From Gemmatimonadota bacterium (GTDB lineage: Bacteria > Gemmatimonadota > Gemmatimonadetes > Gemmatimonadales > Gemmatimonadaceae): DNA of 57,659 bases. Under the pieces are notes generated by a model. The model searched no databases and was not told where the DNA came from. It was given only the letters and a program-made list of their open reading frames with translations. Made by a program: the position numbers and the translations under genes. Each line of letters opens with the position of its first letter. Position 1 is the first letter of the stretch. The stretch lies in the NCBI GenBank assembly GCA_014192065.1, contig BJHH01000008.1:1-57659 (forward strand), read 5' to 3'. Positions 8,819 through 19,661 of the stretch are shown here, piece by piece.

Positions 8819-10272
8819 ACGACCTCGTGTTTTGCCGGTTCGCCCGTCACGAGGCACCTGGTCGGCGCCGTAGCCGAACGGAACTCAGCGTCGGGAATCA
8901 GGCGAATCGTCGCCTTGGTCTCCGCCTTCACGCGCGCTTCGACCGCGGGGTCGCCATTCCAGCCGGCGTACACAAACCCCCCGGAGCCTGCCATGATCTC
9001 CTTGAACTCGTCGTACGACTGGACGCCACGCACCGTCGCCGCTTCCCGCCGAGCCTTTGCCGCCGCGAGCATGTCATGCTGAATCGTCTCAAGCAGCGCC
9101 GCCACGGCCACCGGGGCGCCGGCGCGCGGAATCGCCGCCTTGGCCCGCGTGTCACGTCGCGCCGAAAAGACCGACTGCTTCTCGAGATCCTTCGGGCCGA
9201 GTTCAAGTCGGAGCGGTACACCGCGAAGCTCCCACTCATAGTACTTCGCGCCGGAGCGGATGCCTTCGCGGGCATCAACGTGCACGCGGAGCTTGTCGCT
9301 TGCGCCGCGCCCATTCCAGTCCGTGAGTTCGGCCTTCAGCTGCATCGCGGCCTCCACCATGGCGGGCCGCTCGTCGTTCGTTTTCCAGATGGGGACGATC
9401 ACGACTTCGATCGGCGCAAGTCGTGGTGGCGTCACAATGCCATTGTCGTCGCCGTGGGTCATCACGAGCCCGCCCACCATTCGCGTCGACACGCCCCAGC
9501 TCGTATTCCAGGCAAATGCCTCCTCGCCCTTTTCCGTCTGGAACTTGAGATCGAACGCCTTCGCGAAGTTCTGTCCGAGATTGTGCGAGGTGCCCGCCTG
9601 CAGCGCCTTGTGATCCTGCATCATCGCTTCGATGCTGTACGTCCGCAGCGCTCCGGCAAACCGTTCGCTATCGCTCTTGAGGCCGGTGAGCACCGGCATC
9701 GCCATCCACTCTTCAGCGAACTTGCGATAGATGCCGAGAATGGTGAGCGCCTCGGCCTCCGCCTCGTCGTGCGTGGCGTGGGCCGTGTGCCCTTCTTGCC
9801 AGAGAAACTCGAGCGTTCGCAGAAACAATCGCGTGCGCATTTCCCAGCGCACGACATTCGCCCATTGGTTGATCAGGATCGGCAGATCGCGATAACTCTG
9901 TACCCACTTGGCGTACATGTGGTAGATGATCGTCTCGCTGGTAGGCCGGACGACCAGTGGCTCCTCGAGTTCCTTGCCGCCACCGTGGGTGACGATGGCC
10001 AGCTCGGGCGCGAATCCCTCAATGTGCTTCGCCTCTTTCGCGATGAAACTCTGCGGAATGAACAGCGGGAAGTAGGCGTTCACGTGCCCGCTCGCCTTGA
10101 ACATATCGTCCAGTGCCCGCTGCATCCGCTCCCAGATGCCGTAGCCGTTCGGGCGGATGACCATAGAGCCCTTCACGGGCGAATAGTCCGCCAGTTCGGA
10201 GCGGAGGACCACCTCGTTGTACCATGCGCTGAAATCTTCGGCGCGGGTGGTGAGCTTCTTGTCGTCAGCCAT
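8800..10272 (-). CDS. proS: Prolyl-tRNA synthetase, archaeal/eukaryotic-like type
   Basis: Class II synthetase charging tRNA-Pro. The 490-aa protein lacks the long editing insertion of the E. coli-type enzyme (about 570 aa). It has features of the other type: N-terminal DFSAWYNEVVLRSELADYS, RPNGYGIWERMQ, motif 2-like region VVRWEMRTRLFLRTLEFLWQEGHTAH, motif 3 GLVMTHGDDNGIVTPPRLAP, and a C-terminal domain ending in WAKAY with Tyr as last residue. This type is known in several bacterial phyla as well as archaea. It starts 6 nt after hisS and overlaps the start of lysA, so it is in the same operon. Confidence 0.95.
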   Translation of the reverse strand: MADDKKLTTRAEDFSAWYNEVVLRSELADYSPVKGSMVIRPNGYGIWERMQRALDDMFKASGHVNAYFPLFIPQSFIAKEAKHIEGFAPELAIVTHGGGKELEEPLVVRPTSETIIYHMYAKWVQSYRDLPILINQWANVVRWEMRTRLFLRTLEFLWQEGHTAHATHDEAEAEALTILGIYRKFAEEWMAMPVLTGLKSDSERFAGALRTYSIEAMMQDHKALQAGTSHNLGQNFAKAFDLKFQTEKGEEAFAWNTSWGVSTRMVGGLVMTHGDDNGIVTPPRLAPIEVVIVPIWKTNDERPAMVEAAMQLKAELTDWNGRGASDKLRVHVDAREGIRSGAKYYEWELRGVPLRLELGPKDLEKQSVFSARRDTRAKAAIPRAGAPVAVAALLETIQHDMLAAAKARREAATVRGVQSYDEFKEIMAGSGGFVYAGWNGDPAVEARVKAETKATIRLIPDAEFRSATAPTRCLVTGEPAKHEVVWAKAY

Positions 10273-10278
10273 CGAGAA

Positions 10279-11637
10279 TCACGACCCCTGAGAAAGGCGC
10301 TGCACGAATGCGCGCAGCGCGTCGAGTGTCACCGGTTCAAGCGAGAGCAGTGCCGATGCATCACACGCAAAGGTCGGTGCGTCGGCCGGTTTGCCGATGA
10401 GCCCCTTTGCCGTCACGCGGCCGTCTCCTTCGAAGTAAATCGCGGCCAGCGCCCCTGCCTTTTGCGCCGACTCGTACTGGCTGCGGGGTAGCGTCTGGTA
10501 CTTCTTCTCGCTGAGTCCGTAGTCCACGGCGAATCCGGCCGCGCGCAGCACGCTGACCAACTGCAGCGCGCCAGCCATACCGCTGGTCGCAGCGCCGGGG
10601 CCGCCGATGACAAACAACGCTGGTCGGTCTGGCGTCGCGCGCGTCATCAGGCCGCGGTCCTTCAACAATTCTCCGAGGACGACGTCGCCCATCCCGAACC
10701 CGAGCGCCGGGAGGTCAACGCCGCCAAGGTCCTTGAGCAGATTATCGTACCGCCCGCCACCACAGATGGCGCGCAGCTCCCCTTTGGCATCAAACAGCTC
10801 GAACACAATACCGGTGTAGTACGCCAGGCCCCGAACAATCGAGAGGTCGACGTCTACCGAATCCGCGACGCCAAGCGCTGCGAGGTGCGCCAGATAGGCG
10901 TCAAAGGTCTGGAGCGCGGACTTCACCTCGGCATTGGCGCCATGGACGGACCGAATCAGGTCGAGGGCGCCCGGCTGCGCGAGGCGCATAATGGCCGCAG
11001 ACGACTCCGCGCTGAGCCCTGCGCCAGAGAGTTTCTCGAATGCCACCGCGTCGGGCTGGCGTCCCACCTTGTCGAGGACGCCGTAGGCGACGCCGGTAGC
11101 CGCGCCACTCACACCGATCGCCGTGAGGACAGCGTTCAGCAGGCGCCTGTCGCTCACGCGCGCGCGCACATCGGCGCTCGTCAACCCAAGTTCCCGCATG
11201 ACGTCGATCGCCACCGCGAGCAGCTCCGCATCCGCCACTTCGCTCGCCTCGCCGACGATGTCGACGTTGAGCTGGAAGTGCTCACGCAGCCGCCCACGCT
11301 GTGCCCGCTCATACCGGAACAGCTGTGGAATCGCAAACCAGCGGACCGGCTTTCGGAGCGCGTTCGCGCGCGCCGCCACCATCCGCGCGAACGTCGGCGT
11401 CATTTCCGGCCGGAGCGCGACCTCTCGGTCACCCTTGTCCACGAAGTGGTAGAGTTGACCGACGATCTCGTCGCCGCTCTTTTTCGTGTAGAGGTCGAGG
11501 GGCTCGAGCGGCGGCCCGTCATACTCCACGAACGCGTAGCGACGGGCAACCTCGCGCCACGCCCGCATGATATGCGCGCGGTGTGCGAACTCGTCCGGAT
11601 AGAAATCGCGGAACCCTGGGAGCGCTCCTCCTGCCAT
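10279..11637 (-). CDS. hisS: Histidyl-tRNA synthetase
   Basis: Class II synthetase for tRNA-His. In the 452-aa protein motif 1 is near the N-terminus (GFRDFYP), motif 2 is ALRPEMTPTFARM, and RYERAQRGRLREHFQLNVDIVG follows. The histidine-specific loops GLAYYTGIVFE and CGGGRYDNLL are present, and a C-terminal anticodon-binding domain follows. The complete histidine-binding motifs favour a true HisS over the paralogue HisZ. The gap to proS is 6 nt and to folC 9 nt, indicating one operon. Confidence 0.93.
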   Translation of the reverse strand: MAGGALPGFRDFYPDEFAHRAHIMRAWREVARRYAFVEYDGPPLEPLDLYTKKSGDEIVGQLYHFVDKGDREVALRPEMTPTFARMVAARANALRKPVRWFAIPQLFRYERAQRGRLREHFQLNVDIVGEASEVADAELLAVAIDVMRELGLTSADVRARVSDRRLLNAVLTAIGVSGAATGVAYGVLDKVGRQPDAVAFEKLSGAGLSAESSAAIMRLAQPGALDLIRSVHGANAEVKSALQTFDAYLAHLAALGVADSVDVDLSIVRGLAYYTGIVFELFDAKGELRAICGGGRYDNLLKDLGGVDLPALGFGMGDVVLGELLKDRGLMTRATPDRPALFVIGGPGAATSGMAGALQLVSVLRAAGFAVDYGLSEKKYQTLPRSQYESAQKAGALAAIYFEGDGRVTAKGLIGKPADAPTFACDASALLSLEPVTLDALRAFVQRLSQGS

Positions 11638-11646
11638 CCGGTAAAG

Positions 11647-12912
11647 CTAGCGGCCGGTGGGACTTACCTCCAGCCGATCCATGGCGTCGCCGACCGTATG
11701 GAACGACCCAGTCGCCAGCACGGTCGCGCCGGTTTCAGCAGCGCGCACCAGAGCGCGGTCGAAGTCACGGTGGACCACCGCCTGCCACCCCTGCTCGCGG
11801 GCATAGGCGAGTGGCTCAGGCAGGCTCCAGGTTCGACTCGGCGGTGACGTAGGGGCCACGGTCAGGACAAACGAATCCACGACCGGCGCTAGCGCATCCA
11901 TGATCCCTCGCCAATCCTTGTCGCCGAGGACCGAGAGCAACGCGACTACCGGTGGCTCGGGCTCGACGGCCCGGATGGCGTCGGCGAGTACGCGCGCGCC
12001 AGCAGGATTGTGCGCCACATCAAACAAGTAACGACCCGACCGCTGAAACCGCCCCGGAAGCACGATTTGGCGCAATCCAGCTGCCGCTACGGCCTGACTG
12101 GGCCGATACCGGTCCGGAAGGGCGTTGAGCATGGCGAGCGTCATCGCGCCGTTCGCAGCCTGATGCGCCCCAATCAACGGCAACTCCCACGCGTGCCCCG
12201 CGTATGAGAACCGCGTTCCCGCCTGCGTCACGCGAACGTCCGTAGGTCCGCCAGACGCATAGGCTAACGTGACCGGGCCGCTGCCGGCAGCCAATGCCAG
12301 CTGCCGAAGGAGCGCCGCCACCTCCGCATCCACTTCGCCAATCACTGCCGGAACACCACGCTTGAAGATTCCGGCTTTTTCGGCCGCGATCAGTTCCTTC
12401 GTATCGCCGAGGTACTCGACGTGGTCGATGCCGATGTTGGTCACGCCCGCGACGAGCGGAGTAATCACGTTCGTTGCGTCGAGTCGCCCACCAAGGCCAG
12501 TCTCGATCACGGCGACGTCCACCGCCGCTTGCCGAAAGAATTCAAAGGCCATCGCGGTCGTGGCCTCGAAGAAGGTTGCGCCGAGGCGCTCGACGTCCGG
12601 AGTCCACCGCGCGACGAACTCAACGATCTGATCCGCGGGCACTGGGGCGCCATTCACGAGAAACCGCTCGCGAAAGTCCACCAGGTGCGGCGACGTGTAT
12701 TTGCCCACCTTGAGCCCTTCGGCGCGCAGCACCGCCTCCAATCCAGCACAGACGCTCCCCTTCCCGTTGGTCCCGGCAACGTGGAGCGTCACGAGCTCAC
12801 GATGCGGATTGCCGATCAGGTCAAGAAAGGCGCTGACCCGCTCGAGTCCAAGCTTCCAGGCGCCCGTCGTGCGCGCGTACAGGAAGTCGAGGGAGTCGCC
12901 ATACGTCGTCAC
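11647..12912 (-). CDS. folC: Folylpolyglutamate synthase / dihydrofolate synthase
   Basis: Mur-ligase-family enzyme that adds glutamate to dihydropteroate or to folates using ATP. The 421-aa protein has the P-loop VAGTNGKGSVCAGLE, YTSPHLVDFRERF, the Mg-binding region ETGLGGRLDATNV, TNIGIDHVEYLG and EKAGIFK, with a C-terminal domain containing FDVAHNPAGARVLAD. The start is a GTG 7 nt after accD. The accD-folC order is found in many bacteria and supports the assignment. Confidence 0.94.
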   Translation of the reverse strand: MTTYGDSLDFLYARTTGAWKLGLERVSAFLDLIGNPHRELVTLHVAGTNGKGSVCAGLEAVLRAEGLKVGKYTSPHLVDFRERFLVNGAPVPADQIVEFVARWTPDVERLGATFFEATTAMAFEFFRQAAVDVAVIETGLGGRLDATNVITPLVAGVTNIGIDHVEYLGDTKELIAAEKAGIFKRGVPAVIGEVDAEVAALLRQLALAAGSGPVTLAYASGGPTDVRVTQAGTRFSYAGHAWELPLIGAHQAANGAMTLAMLNALPDRYRPSQAVAAAGLRQIVLPGRFQRSGRYLFDVAHNPAGARVLADAIRAVEPEPPVVALLSVLGDKDWRGIMDALAPVVDSFVLTVAPTSPPSRTWSLPEPLAYAREQGWQAVVHRDFDRALVRAAETGATVLATGSFHTVGDAMDRLEVSPTGR

Positions 12913-12919
12913 CGCACGC

Positions 12920-13783
12920 TCAGGACGACGCCCACCCCGTGGCGGCTGGCTTGCCGCTCATATGACGGAGCAGCTGGCCGACCGTTTGCTTGAGATCGCG
13001 CCGGTGCACAACAGAATCGACCATCCCGTGCTCCAGCAGAAACTCGGCGGTCTGAAATCCCGCGGGAAGGTCCTGTCCGAGCGTCTGCTTGATCACCCGT
13101 GGGCCAGCGAACCCGATCACCGCGCCTGGCTCGGCGAGGATCGCGTCCCCAAGCATGGCGTAGCTCGCGCTCACGCCGCCCGTTGTCGGATTGGTCACAA
13201 TCGACACGTACGGGATTCTTCGCTCCGACAGCTGCGAAAGCATGACCGACGTCTTCGCCATCTGCATGAGCGAGAGCACGCCCTCCTGCATGCGCGCGCC
13301 ACCAGACGCCGACACGATGATCAGCGGAAACTTCTTCTCGAGGCTGCGCTGGCCGAGCCGCGCGATTTTTTCACCGACGACGGAACCCATGGAGCCGCCC
13401 ATGAACGCAAAGTCCATGACGCCGAGGTTCACCGGCATCCCGTCCATCGTGCCGCTCGTGGTCAGGATGGCATCCGCGTCGCCGGCGTTCGTGCGCGCCT
13501 TCTTGAGTCGCCCGGGATAATCCGGAAAGCCCAGCGGGTCAACCGACTTGATGTCGGATTCCGCCTCTTCGATCGATGCATCATCGAGCAGCATCGTCGT
13601 GTACTCGAGCGCGCGGAGCCGGCGATGAAAATCGCAGGTCGGGCAGACGTTAAACCCGCGTTGGAAGTTCTCGCGAGTATCCGTATGTCCGCACGACTCG
13701 CACTTCTCCCACACATCGGCGGGAATCTCGAGCTTTGCGGTCAGGGGCTGCCGCGCCTTCTTTTCCTTTCGAAACCAAGCCAT
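12920..13783 (-). CDS. accD: Acetyl-CoA carboxylase carboxyltransferase subunit beta
   Basis: Beta subunit of the carboxyltransferase that makes malonyl-CoA for fatty acid synthesis. The 287-aa protein has the N-terminal four-Cys zinc finger (CESCGH and CPTCDFH) specific to AccD, then the crotonase-like carboxyltransferase fold with SASGGARMQEG, TNPTTGGVSASYAMLGD, GFAGPRVI and GFQTAEFLLEHGMVD. The alpha subunit (accA) is not in the window. It follows rodA by 47 nt containing a short hairpin (13800-13822), then runs into folC. Confidence 0.95.
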   Translation of the reverse strand: MAWFRKEKKARQPLTAKLEIPADVWEKCESCGHTDTRENFQRGFNVCPTCDFHRRLRALEYTTMLLDDASIEEAESDIKSVDPLGFPDYPGRLKKARTNAGDADAILTTSGTMDGMPVNLGVMDFAFMGGSMGSVVGEKIARLGQRSLEKKFPLIIVSASGGARMQEGVLSLMQMAKTSVMLSQLSERRIPYVSIVTNPTTGGVSASYAMLGDAILAEPGAVIGFAGPRVIKQTLGQDLPAGFQTAEFLLEHGMVDSVVHRRDLKQTVGQLLRHMSGKPAATGWASS

Positions 13784-13799
13784 CCGGGAATCTACCGCC

Positions 13800-13822
13800 C
13801 GGCTCGCAGGTCTGGCGAGCCG
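13800..13822 (-). other. Hairpin between rodA and accD
   Basis: CGGCTCGC and GCGAGCCG form an 8-bp perfect stem with a 7-nt loop in the 47-nt rodA-accD gap. There is no T tract on the minus strand, so it is at most a weak or Rho-assisted terminator or an RNA-processing site dividing the cell-shape genes from the metabolic genes. Confidence 0.45.
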
Positions 13823-13830
13823 GCCGGCTC

Positions 13831-15078
13831 CTAGATCACCAGTGAATCGGCGCGTCCACGCCCCTCAATCGAGAGTCGGACAAGGAGCCCAACCGTCAGC
13901 CAGCAGGTCAGCATGAACGAGCCGCCGTAACTGAAAAAGGGTAGCGGGATGCCGGTAATCGGCATGACGCCGATAGTCATCCCGACGTTGATGAGCACGT
14001 GAACGAAGATCATCGAGACTAGCCCGAATGCGACGAGGCTGGCGAACGGACTCGTGGAACGCCCCGCCACGCGAATGCAACGCAACATCAACCACGCAAA
14101 CAACGCGAGCACGACGGCTACTCCCACGAAACCCAACTCCTCACCGATCACGGGAAAGATGAAATCGGTCTGCTGCTCTGGCAGGTAACCCAGCCGCTTC
14201 TGTGTTCCGCTGGTGAACCCCTTGCCGAACCACCCGCCGGAACCGATGGCGATCTGGGACTGCATCACGTGGTAGCCGCCCTTGAGCGGATCGCTCGACG
14301 GGTCGAGGAAGACCAAGAGGCGGCGTTGCTGGTACGGGCTCAGGCTCGCCCAAATAATTGGAGCGGCCACGCCTGTCACGAGGTTGGCGGCCACCGTCGC
14401 GACGGACTCGAGGATATGTGGTCTGGCGTAGAACACCAACGCGACGAGCAGGATGAACCAAGCGCCCCAGATGCCCGTGTTGAACGCGAGCACGAGGCTG
14501 ACCACCGGGCTTGCCGCGAGCACGAGCAACGTCCAGTCGGTGCCCGCCCAGAACAACATCGCGAAGAAGATGCCGATGAACACCAGGCCCGTGCCCAGGT
14601 CGGGCTGGAGCATGATCAGCACCCACGGCACTCCGATGACGAGTGCCGGACGCGCCAACTCCGCAAGGGACTGCGGTGCGCCGCTGCGCCCAGCGAGCAC
14701 CTTAGCGAGCATGATCACCGCTGCGATTTTTGCGAGCTCCGACGGCTGGCCGATCGAGACGCCGCTAATGTAGATCCAGCTCTTGCTGTGCTGACCCGTG
14801 CCCGCGCCGCGGCCAACAAAGAGCAGCAACACGAGCGCCAACAGCGTACCGATGTAGATTGGCGGCGTAAAGTGATCCAGCGCGCGTACGGAGATCCGGC
14901 TCACCATCCACGCCGCTCCGAGCCCAAGGGCCAGGTAGAGCGACTGCGTTCGCCAGAGGTTCGCGAGGCCTGTCGACACGTCGGTCTGCCCAGCCGAATA
15001 CACGGCCGCTACCCCCATGATCGACAGCAGCAGCGCCAGCCCGACGAGCGGGAAATCCACCCCGATCGCGCGCCTCAT
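13831..15078 (-). CDS. rodA: RodA, peptidoglycan glycosyltransferase of the elongasome
   Basis: SEDS-family inner-membrane enzyme that polymerises lipid II during lateral wall growth, working with PBP2. The 415-aa length and many hydrophobic segments fit. Visible motifs include MLQPDLGTGLVF (conserved Asp region), GKGFTSGTQKRLGYLPEQQTDFIFPVIGEELGF and the terminal GIPLPFFSYGGSFM. It overlaps the mrdA stop by 4 nt (ATGA at 15078-15075), so the two partner proteins are translationally coupled. Confidence 0.96.
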   Translation of the reverse strand: MRRAIGVDFPLVGLALLLSIMGVAAVYSAGQTDVSTGLANLWRTQSLYLALGLGAAWMVSRISVRALDHFTPPIYIGTLLALVLLLFVGRGAGTGQHSKSWIYISGVSIGQPSELAKIAAVIMLAKVLAGRSGAPQSLAELARPALVIGVPWVLIMLQPDLGTGLVFIGIFFAMLFWAGTDWTLLVLAASPVVSLVLAFNTGIWGAWFILLVALVFYARPHILESVATVAANLVTGVAAPIIWASLSPYQQRRLLVFLDPSSDPLKGGYHVMQSQIAIGSGGWFGKGFTSGTQKRLGYLPEQQTDFIFPVIGEELGFVGVAVVLALFAWLMLRCIRVAGRSTSPFASLVAFGLVSMIFVHVLINVGMTIGVMPITGIPLPFFSYGGSFMLTCWLTVGLLVRLSIEGRGRADSLVI

Positions 15079-16865
15079 TCGCCCTCTGTCTTCAGAAACT
15101 GCGTTGGCGCGGCCTTGAGGTAATGCTCGATGATCTTCGAGGCGATCCGCGCCGCACGCGTACCATGCCCGCCGTATTCGATCATGACGGCGACAACAAT
15201 TTTCGGCGCAACGGCAGGGGCGAAACCAGCAAACCAGGCATGGTCCAGCTCCGTACCATTCACGAACCGTCCGCTCTGCGCGGTACCCGTCTTGCCCGCG
15301 AGCACGACTCCCTGGATTTGTGACGCCGCGGCCGTGCCGCGTGAAACCACGCCGGCGAGTGCCGCCCGCACGCCATCCAAGGTGGCGCTGTCGAGTTCGA
15401 AGAGCCGCGTCCGCTCTGGCTCAGCCTGTACGACATGCGGCGTCATCGCATCACCACCGTTCGCCAGCGCCGTGTAGAATCGGGCGAGATTCACCACCGT
15501 CTGTGAATTCTCGCCCTGCCCGATGGCAAGGTTGAGCGACGGAGAGTTGCCGGACCAACCGCGCGCGCCGTATTTCCGATTGAAATAGTCCGCGAAGGGT
15601 TCAGTCGGAAACGAAGGGCGGTTGTCGTTCGGCAGGTCGATGCCGGAACGGCTGCCACCACCGAGCTTGACGCCGCCAGCGATGAGTCGCTGCAGGCCGA
15701 TCCTGAGGCCGAGTTGATAGAAGTAGACGTCACACGACTGCTCAATGGCCTGCTGCAGATTCAACGTTCCATGGCCACGCGCCAAATGGCACTTAAACGG
15801 CCGATTGCCATATTGGAACGCGCCGGTACATGGCACGGCCATCCGCTCATCCATCGTGACGAGGCCGAGTTCGAGCGCGGTGACCGACGTAGCGAGTTTC
15901 CATGTGGAGCCAGGCGGATATCTCCCCTGCAGCGCCTTACTCAACAGTGGCTTGCGCGGATCGTCATTGAGCTGGCGCCAGTAGGCAACGGGGATCCCGC
16001 CGACGAACCGATTGGGGTCGAACGTCGGCGCGCTGTGCAGCGCCAGAACATCACCGGTAGACGGGTCGAGGGCGACGACGGCGCCGGTGAGCGAATCACC
16101 GAAGATGCCCGCCACATACCGCTGTAGATCAAGGTCGATGTTTGTTATCAGCGCCGCCGCGGGCTCAGGCAGGAGAGTCGTCTCCGCATCCGCGTTCCGC
16201 ACGACACGTCCGCGCGCATCCACCTGAACAAAACGAACGCCTTCGCGGCCCCTGAGACGCGTCTCGTATTGCTTCTCAATCCCGCCCTTGCCAACCTGCT
16301 GCCCCGGCTTGTAGCCGCTGAAGGCCTCAGCGCCAAGTTCATCGTCGCTAATTTCACCGGTGTAGCCAACCAAGGCGGCAACCGCCGCACCGTCTGGGTA
16401 ATACCGCTTGGGGGTTTCCTGAATGATCAGTCCCGGAAACTGCAGTCGGTATTCCTCGAGACGACTCACGAGGTCGAACGACGCGCTCGACAGAATCACG
16501 GTCGGCCGACTCGAACCGCGACGGAAGCGGCGACTCACCAACTCGATCTGGCCGGACGCCATCGGAATGATCTTTGCCACGCGACCGAGCACGGCGAGAA
16601 GCGAATCCTCGCGATGCGCCAGCACAGACACGGTGTATCCGGGGATGTTCTCCGCGATCACGGCGCCGCGCCGATCAAGGATGAGCCCACGCGCCGCCGC
16701 GAGTGGCACTTCGCGCAGCCGATTTTCTTCCGCCGCAATCGCATAGCGCCTATGCTGCAGCACCTGCGCGCGGAAGAACGAACCCATCAGGAACACGACG
16801 GTCAGAAAGAGCGCAGCCGCCGCACCGCGCGACCGGCGCTGTACATCGTTCGGGTGGAACCTCAC
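15075..16865 (-). CDS. mrdA: Penicillin-binding protein 2
   Basis: Class B PBP, the transpeptidase of the elongasome, anchored by one N-terminal helix (AAAALFLTVVFLMGSF). The pedestal region has RGLILDRRGAVIAEN and GKGGIEKQYE. The transpeptidase motifs are SxxK in PPGSTWKLATS, the second motif in EQSCDVYFYQ and KTG in AGKTGTAQSG. I chose GTG at 16865, which overlaps the mreD stop as GTGA and gives 596 aa. An ATG at 16955 would overlap mreD by 94 nt and adds a Gly-rich segment without family support. Confidence 0.95.
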   Translation of the reverse strand: MRFHPNDVQRRSRGAAAALFLTVVFLMGSFFRAQVLQHRRYAIAAEENRLREVPLAAARGLILDRRGAVIAENIPGYTVSVLAHREDSLLAVLGRVAKIIPMASGQIELVSRRFRRGSSRPTVILSSASFDLVSRLEEYRLQFPGLIIQETPKRYYPDGAAVAALVGYTGEISDDELGAEAFSGYKPGQQVGKGGIEKQYETRLRGREGVRFVQVDARGRVVRNADAETTLLPEPAAALITNIDLDLQRYVAGIFGDSLTGAVVALDPSTGDVLALHSAPTFDPNRFVGGIPVAYWRQLNDDPRKPLLSKALQGRYPPGSTWKLATSVTALELGLVTMDERMAVPCTGAFQYGNRPFKCHLARGHGTLNLQQAIEQSCDVYFYQLGLRIGLQRLIAGGVKLGGGSRSGIDLPNDNRPSFPTEPFADYFNRKYGARGWSGNSPSLNLAIGQGENSQTVVNLARFYTALANGGDAMTPHVVQAEPERTRLFELDSATLDGVRAALAGVVSRGTAAASQIQGVVLAGKTGTAQSGRFVNGTELDHAWFAGFAPAVAPKIVVAVMIEYGGHGTRAARIASKIIEHYLKAAPTQFLKTEGE

Positions 16866-17353
16866 CGACGGTGCCCAGACACCGGTGGGCTCGACACCAA
16901 CAACACGCCCACCCCCACTGCCGCCGTCAACGCCGCGGACAACGGCGACCACCAAAACAGTTGCGCCACGAGGTCAATCCCACCAAGGCGGTGCTCGGCC
17001 AGCAGGTATATGATGTCGAACGCCCACTTACCAGCCAGCACGAAGATTGCGTTGAGCGCGATATTTTCAGTGAAAAACACTGACTTGAGCCAACTCGCCG
17101 CGAATCCGACGCTTGCCATGGCCAGAGCGCCAGCACCGAACGCGCCGGGCACGAGTGAATCCGTCACCACGCCGAGCACGAAGCCGCAAAACGCCGCGAT
17201 CGCGGGCCGCGAACGGATCGCGATCACGAGTAACGCGATCACCAGGAAGTCGGCCTGTACACGCCAGCCCAACATGGGCCGGAGCGAGTATTGCAGGATC
17301 ACCAACAGGCCGAACCAACCGACGGTCCAGAGCGTTCGGGGAGCGCTAGGCAT
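16862..17353 (-). CDS. mreD: Rod-shape protein MreD
   Basis: Small multi-helix inner-membrane protein of the elongasome, 163 aa, with about five hydrophobic segments (LWTVGWFGLLVILQYSL, DFLVIALLVIAI, AAFCGFVLGVVTDSL and others). Sequence conservation in this family is low, so the call leans on topology and on its place between mreC (9 nt upstream) and mrdA (GTGA overlap). Confidence 0.9.
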   Translation of the reverse strand: MPSAPRTLWTVGWFGLLVILQYSLRPMLGWRVQADFLVIALLVIAIRSRPAIAAFCGFVLGVVTDSLVPGAFGAGALAMASVGFAASWLKSVFFTENIALNAIFVLAGKWAFDIIYLLAEHRLGGIDLVAQLFWWSPLSAALTAAVGVGVLLVSSPPVSGHRR

Positions 17354-17362
17354 CGGCCCGCC

Positions 17363-18352
17363 TCACGGTCTGCGTTTCCGAACCGTGTCACGCTCCGCGC
17401 GCACCGATGCACTGTCCGCGATGACACGGCGCTGCCGAACGCTGTTGGAGTCGCCCGTGAGCCGAGCGATCGAGTCAATCGACGACACGATCCGGCGTGC
17501 GGCCAACTCCGCGCCCGCAGCGCTGGTCCACACATTGTCGACGCCGGCACGCGTTCGACTCGGAAGCAATACGAGCACCGAGCCAAGGTCCGACAAGGCC
17601 ACGGCAGGCTTGATCAGGTAGCTACGCGCCCACTGATCGGGAGTCTTCAGTTCAGAGACGACGGTGCCGATCGGCACACCGCGCGGCCAGACACCGCCGA
17701 GTCCCGACGTGACCACGACCGCGCCAGATGGGATCTGGCTCCGGAGCAAGACGCCACGCAGCTCGAGAAAATACCGGTCGGCACCGGTACCGCCATGCGC
17801 CTGTACCATGCCGTACGCTTCGCCGTTTAGCGACATGGCACTCACACGGAACTCTGGATGCTGCCAAAGGATCGCGGTCGACATGGTCGCGTCGGCGCGC
17901 TCAATGATGCCCACCACGCCGGCGTCCGACACGACCGGCGCCATAGGTTCTACGCCGGCCCTGCGGCCCGCCGAGAGCGTAAGCGTCTGCTCGTCGCCGA
18001 TACCACGCCCCTTGAGTGCCTCGGCGGGCACGAACCCCCACTGCAACAGGGCGCCTAACCCGAGCAGCGCGCGAAGCTTCGCGTTCTCCTGCTCAATGCC
18101 CTGCAGCCGGAGCGATCGGAGCGCGACGGAGTCGGCCACGCGGATCAAGGCGTCGTGCGAAAGGAAGGTGCGCCGACCAAGTTCGGCCCGCTCCTGCAGG
18201 CTCACGAGCGGCGCCATCACGGTCGTTCGGAGGCCGCCAGCGAATCCGTCGCGGGTGCTGATCGGCAACGCCATACAGACCAGCGCGGCGACAACGCAGG
18301 CGGCGCCTACCGCAGCGTCGATCGGTCCGTCAGTGCGCGCGGCGCGTGCCAA
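17363..18352 (-). CDS. mreC: Rod-shape-determining protein MreC
   Basis: Bitopic inner-membrane protein whose periplasmic part links MreB to PBP2/RodA. The 329-aa protein has one N-terminal helix (VGAACVVAALVCMALPI), a coiled coil rich in heptads (RSLRLQGIEQENAKLRALL), then beta-barrel domains including ALKGRGIG, DAGVVGIIERAD, TSGLGGVWPRGVPIGTV. The likely start is TTG at 18352; no clear Shine-Dalgarno is seen, so the start is uncertain. The C-terminal 50 residues are basic and variable. It lies 34 nt after mreB. Confidence 0.93.
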   Translation of the reverse strand: MARAARTDGPIDAAVGAACVVAALVCMALPISTRDGFAGGLRTTVMAPLVSLQERAELGRRTFLSHDALIRVADSVALRSLRLQGIEQENAKLRALLGLGALLQWGFVPAEALKGRGIGDEQTLTLSAGRRAGVEPMAPVVSDAGVVGIIERADATMSTAILWQHPEFRVSAMSLNGEAYGMVQAHGGTGADRYFLELRGVLLRSQIPSGAVVVTSGLGGVWPRGVPIGTVVSELKTPDQWARSYLIKPAVALSDLGSVLVLLPSRTRAGVDNVWTSAAGAELAARRIVSSIDSIARLTGDSNSVRQRRVIADSASVRAERDTVRKRRP

Positions 18353-18386
18353 GTGGGCGCGTGGAGGTGCGAGGTGGTTGGCGCGG

Positions 18387-19661
<1,275 letters not shown>

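Noticed and set aside
8701-10491. 596-codon open frame on the plus strand opposite proS
   Set aside because: It is antisense to a clear prolyl-tRNA synthetase, is Arg/His-rich and has no recognisable domain. High-GC coding sequence often leaves open frames on the opposite strand.
16866-16955. N-terminal extension of PBP2 with a Gly-rich stretch
   Set aside because: It overlaps mreD by 94 nt. GTG at 16865 overlaps the mreD stop as GTGA, like neighbouring junctions, and fits the family start.
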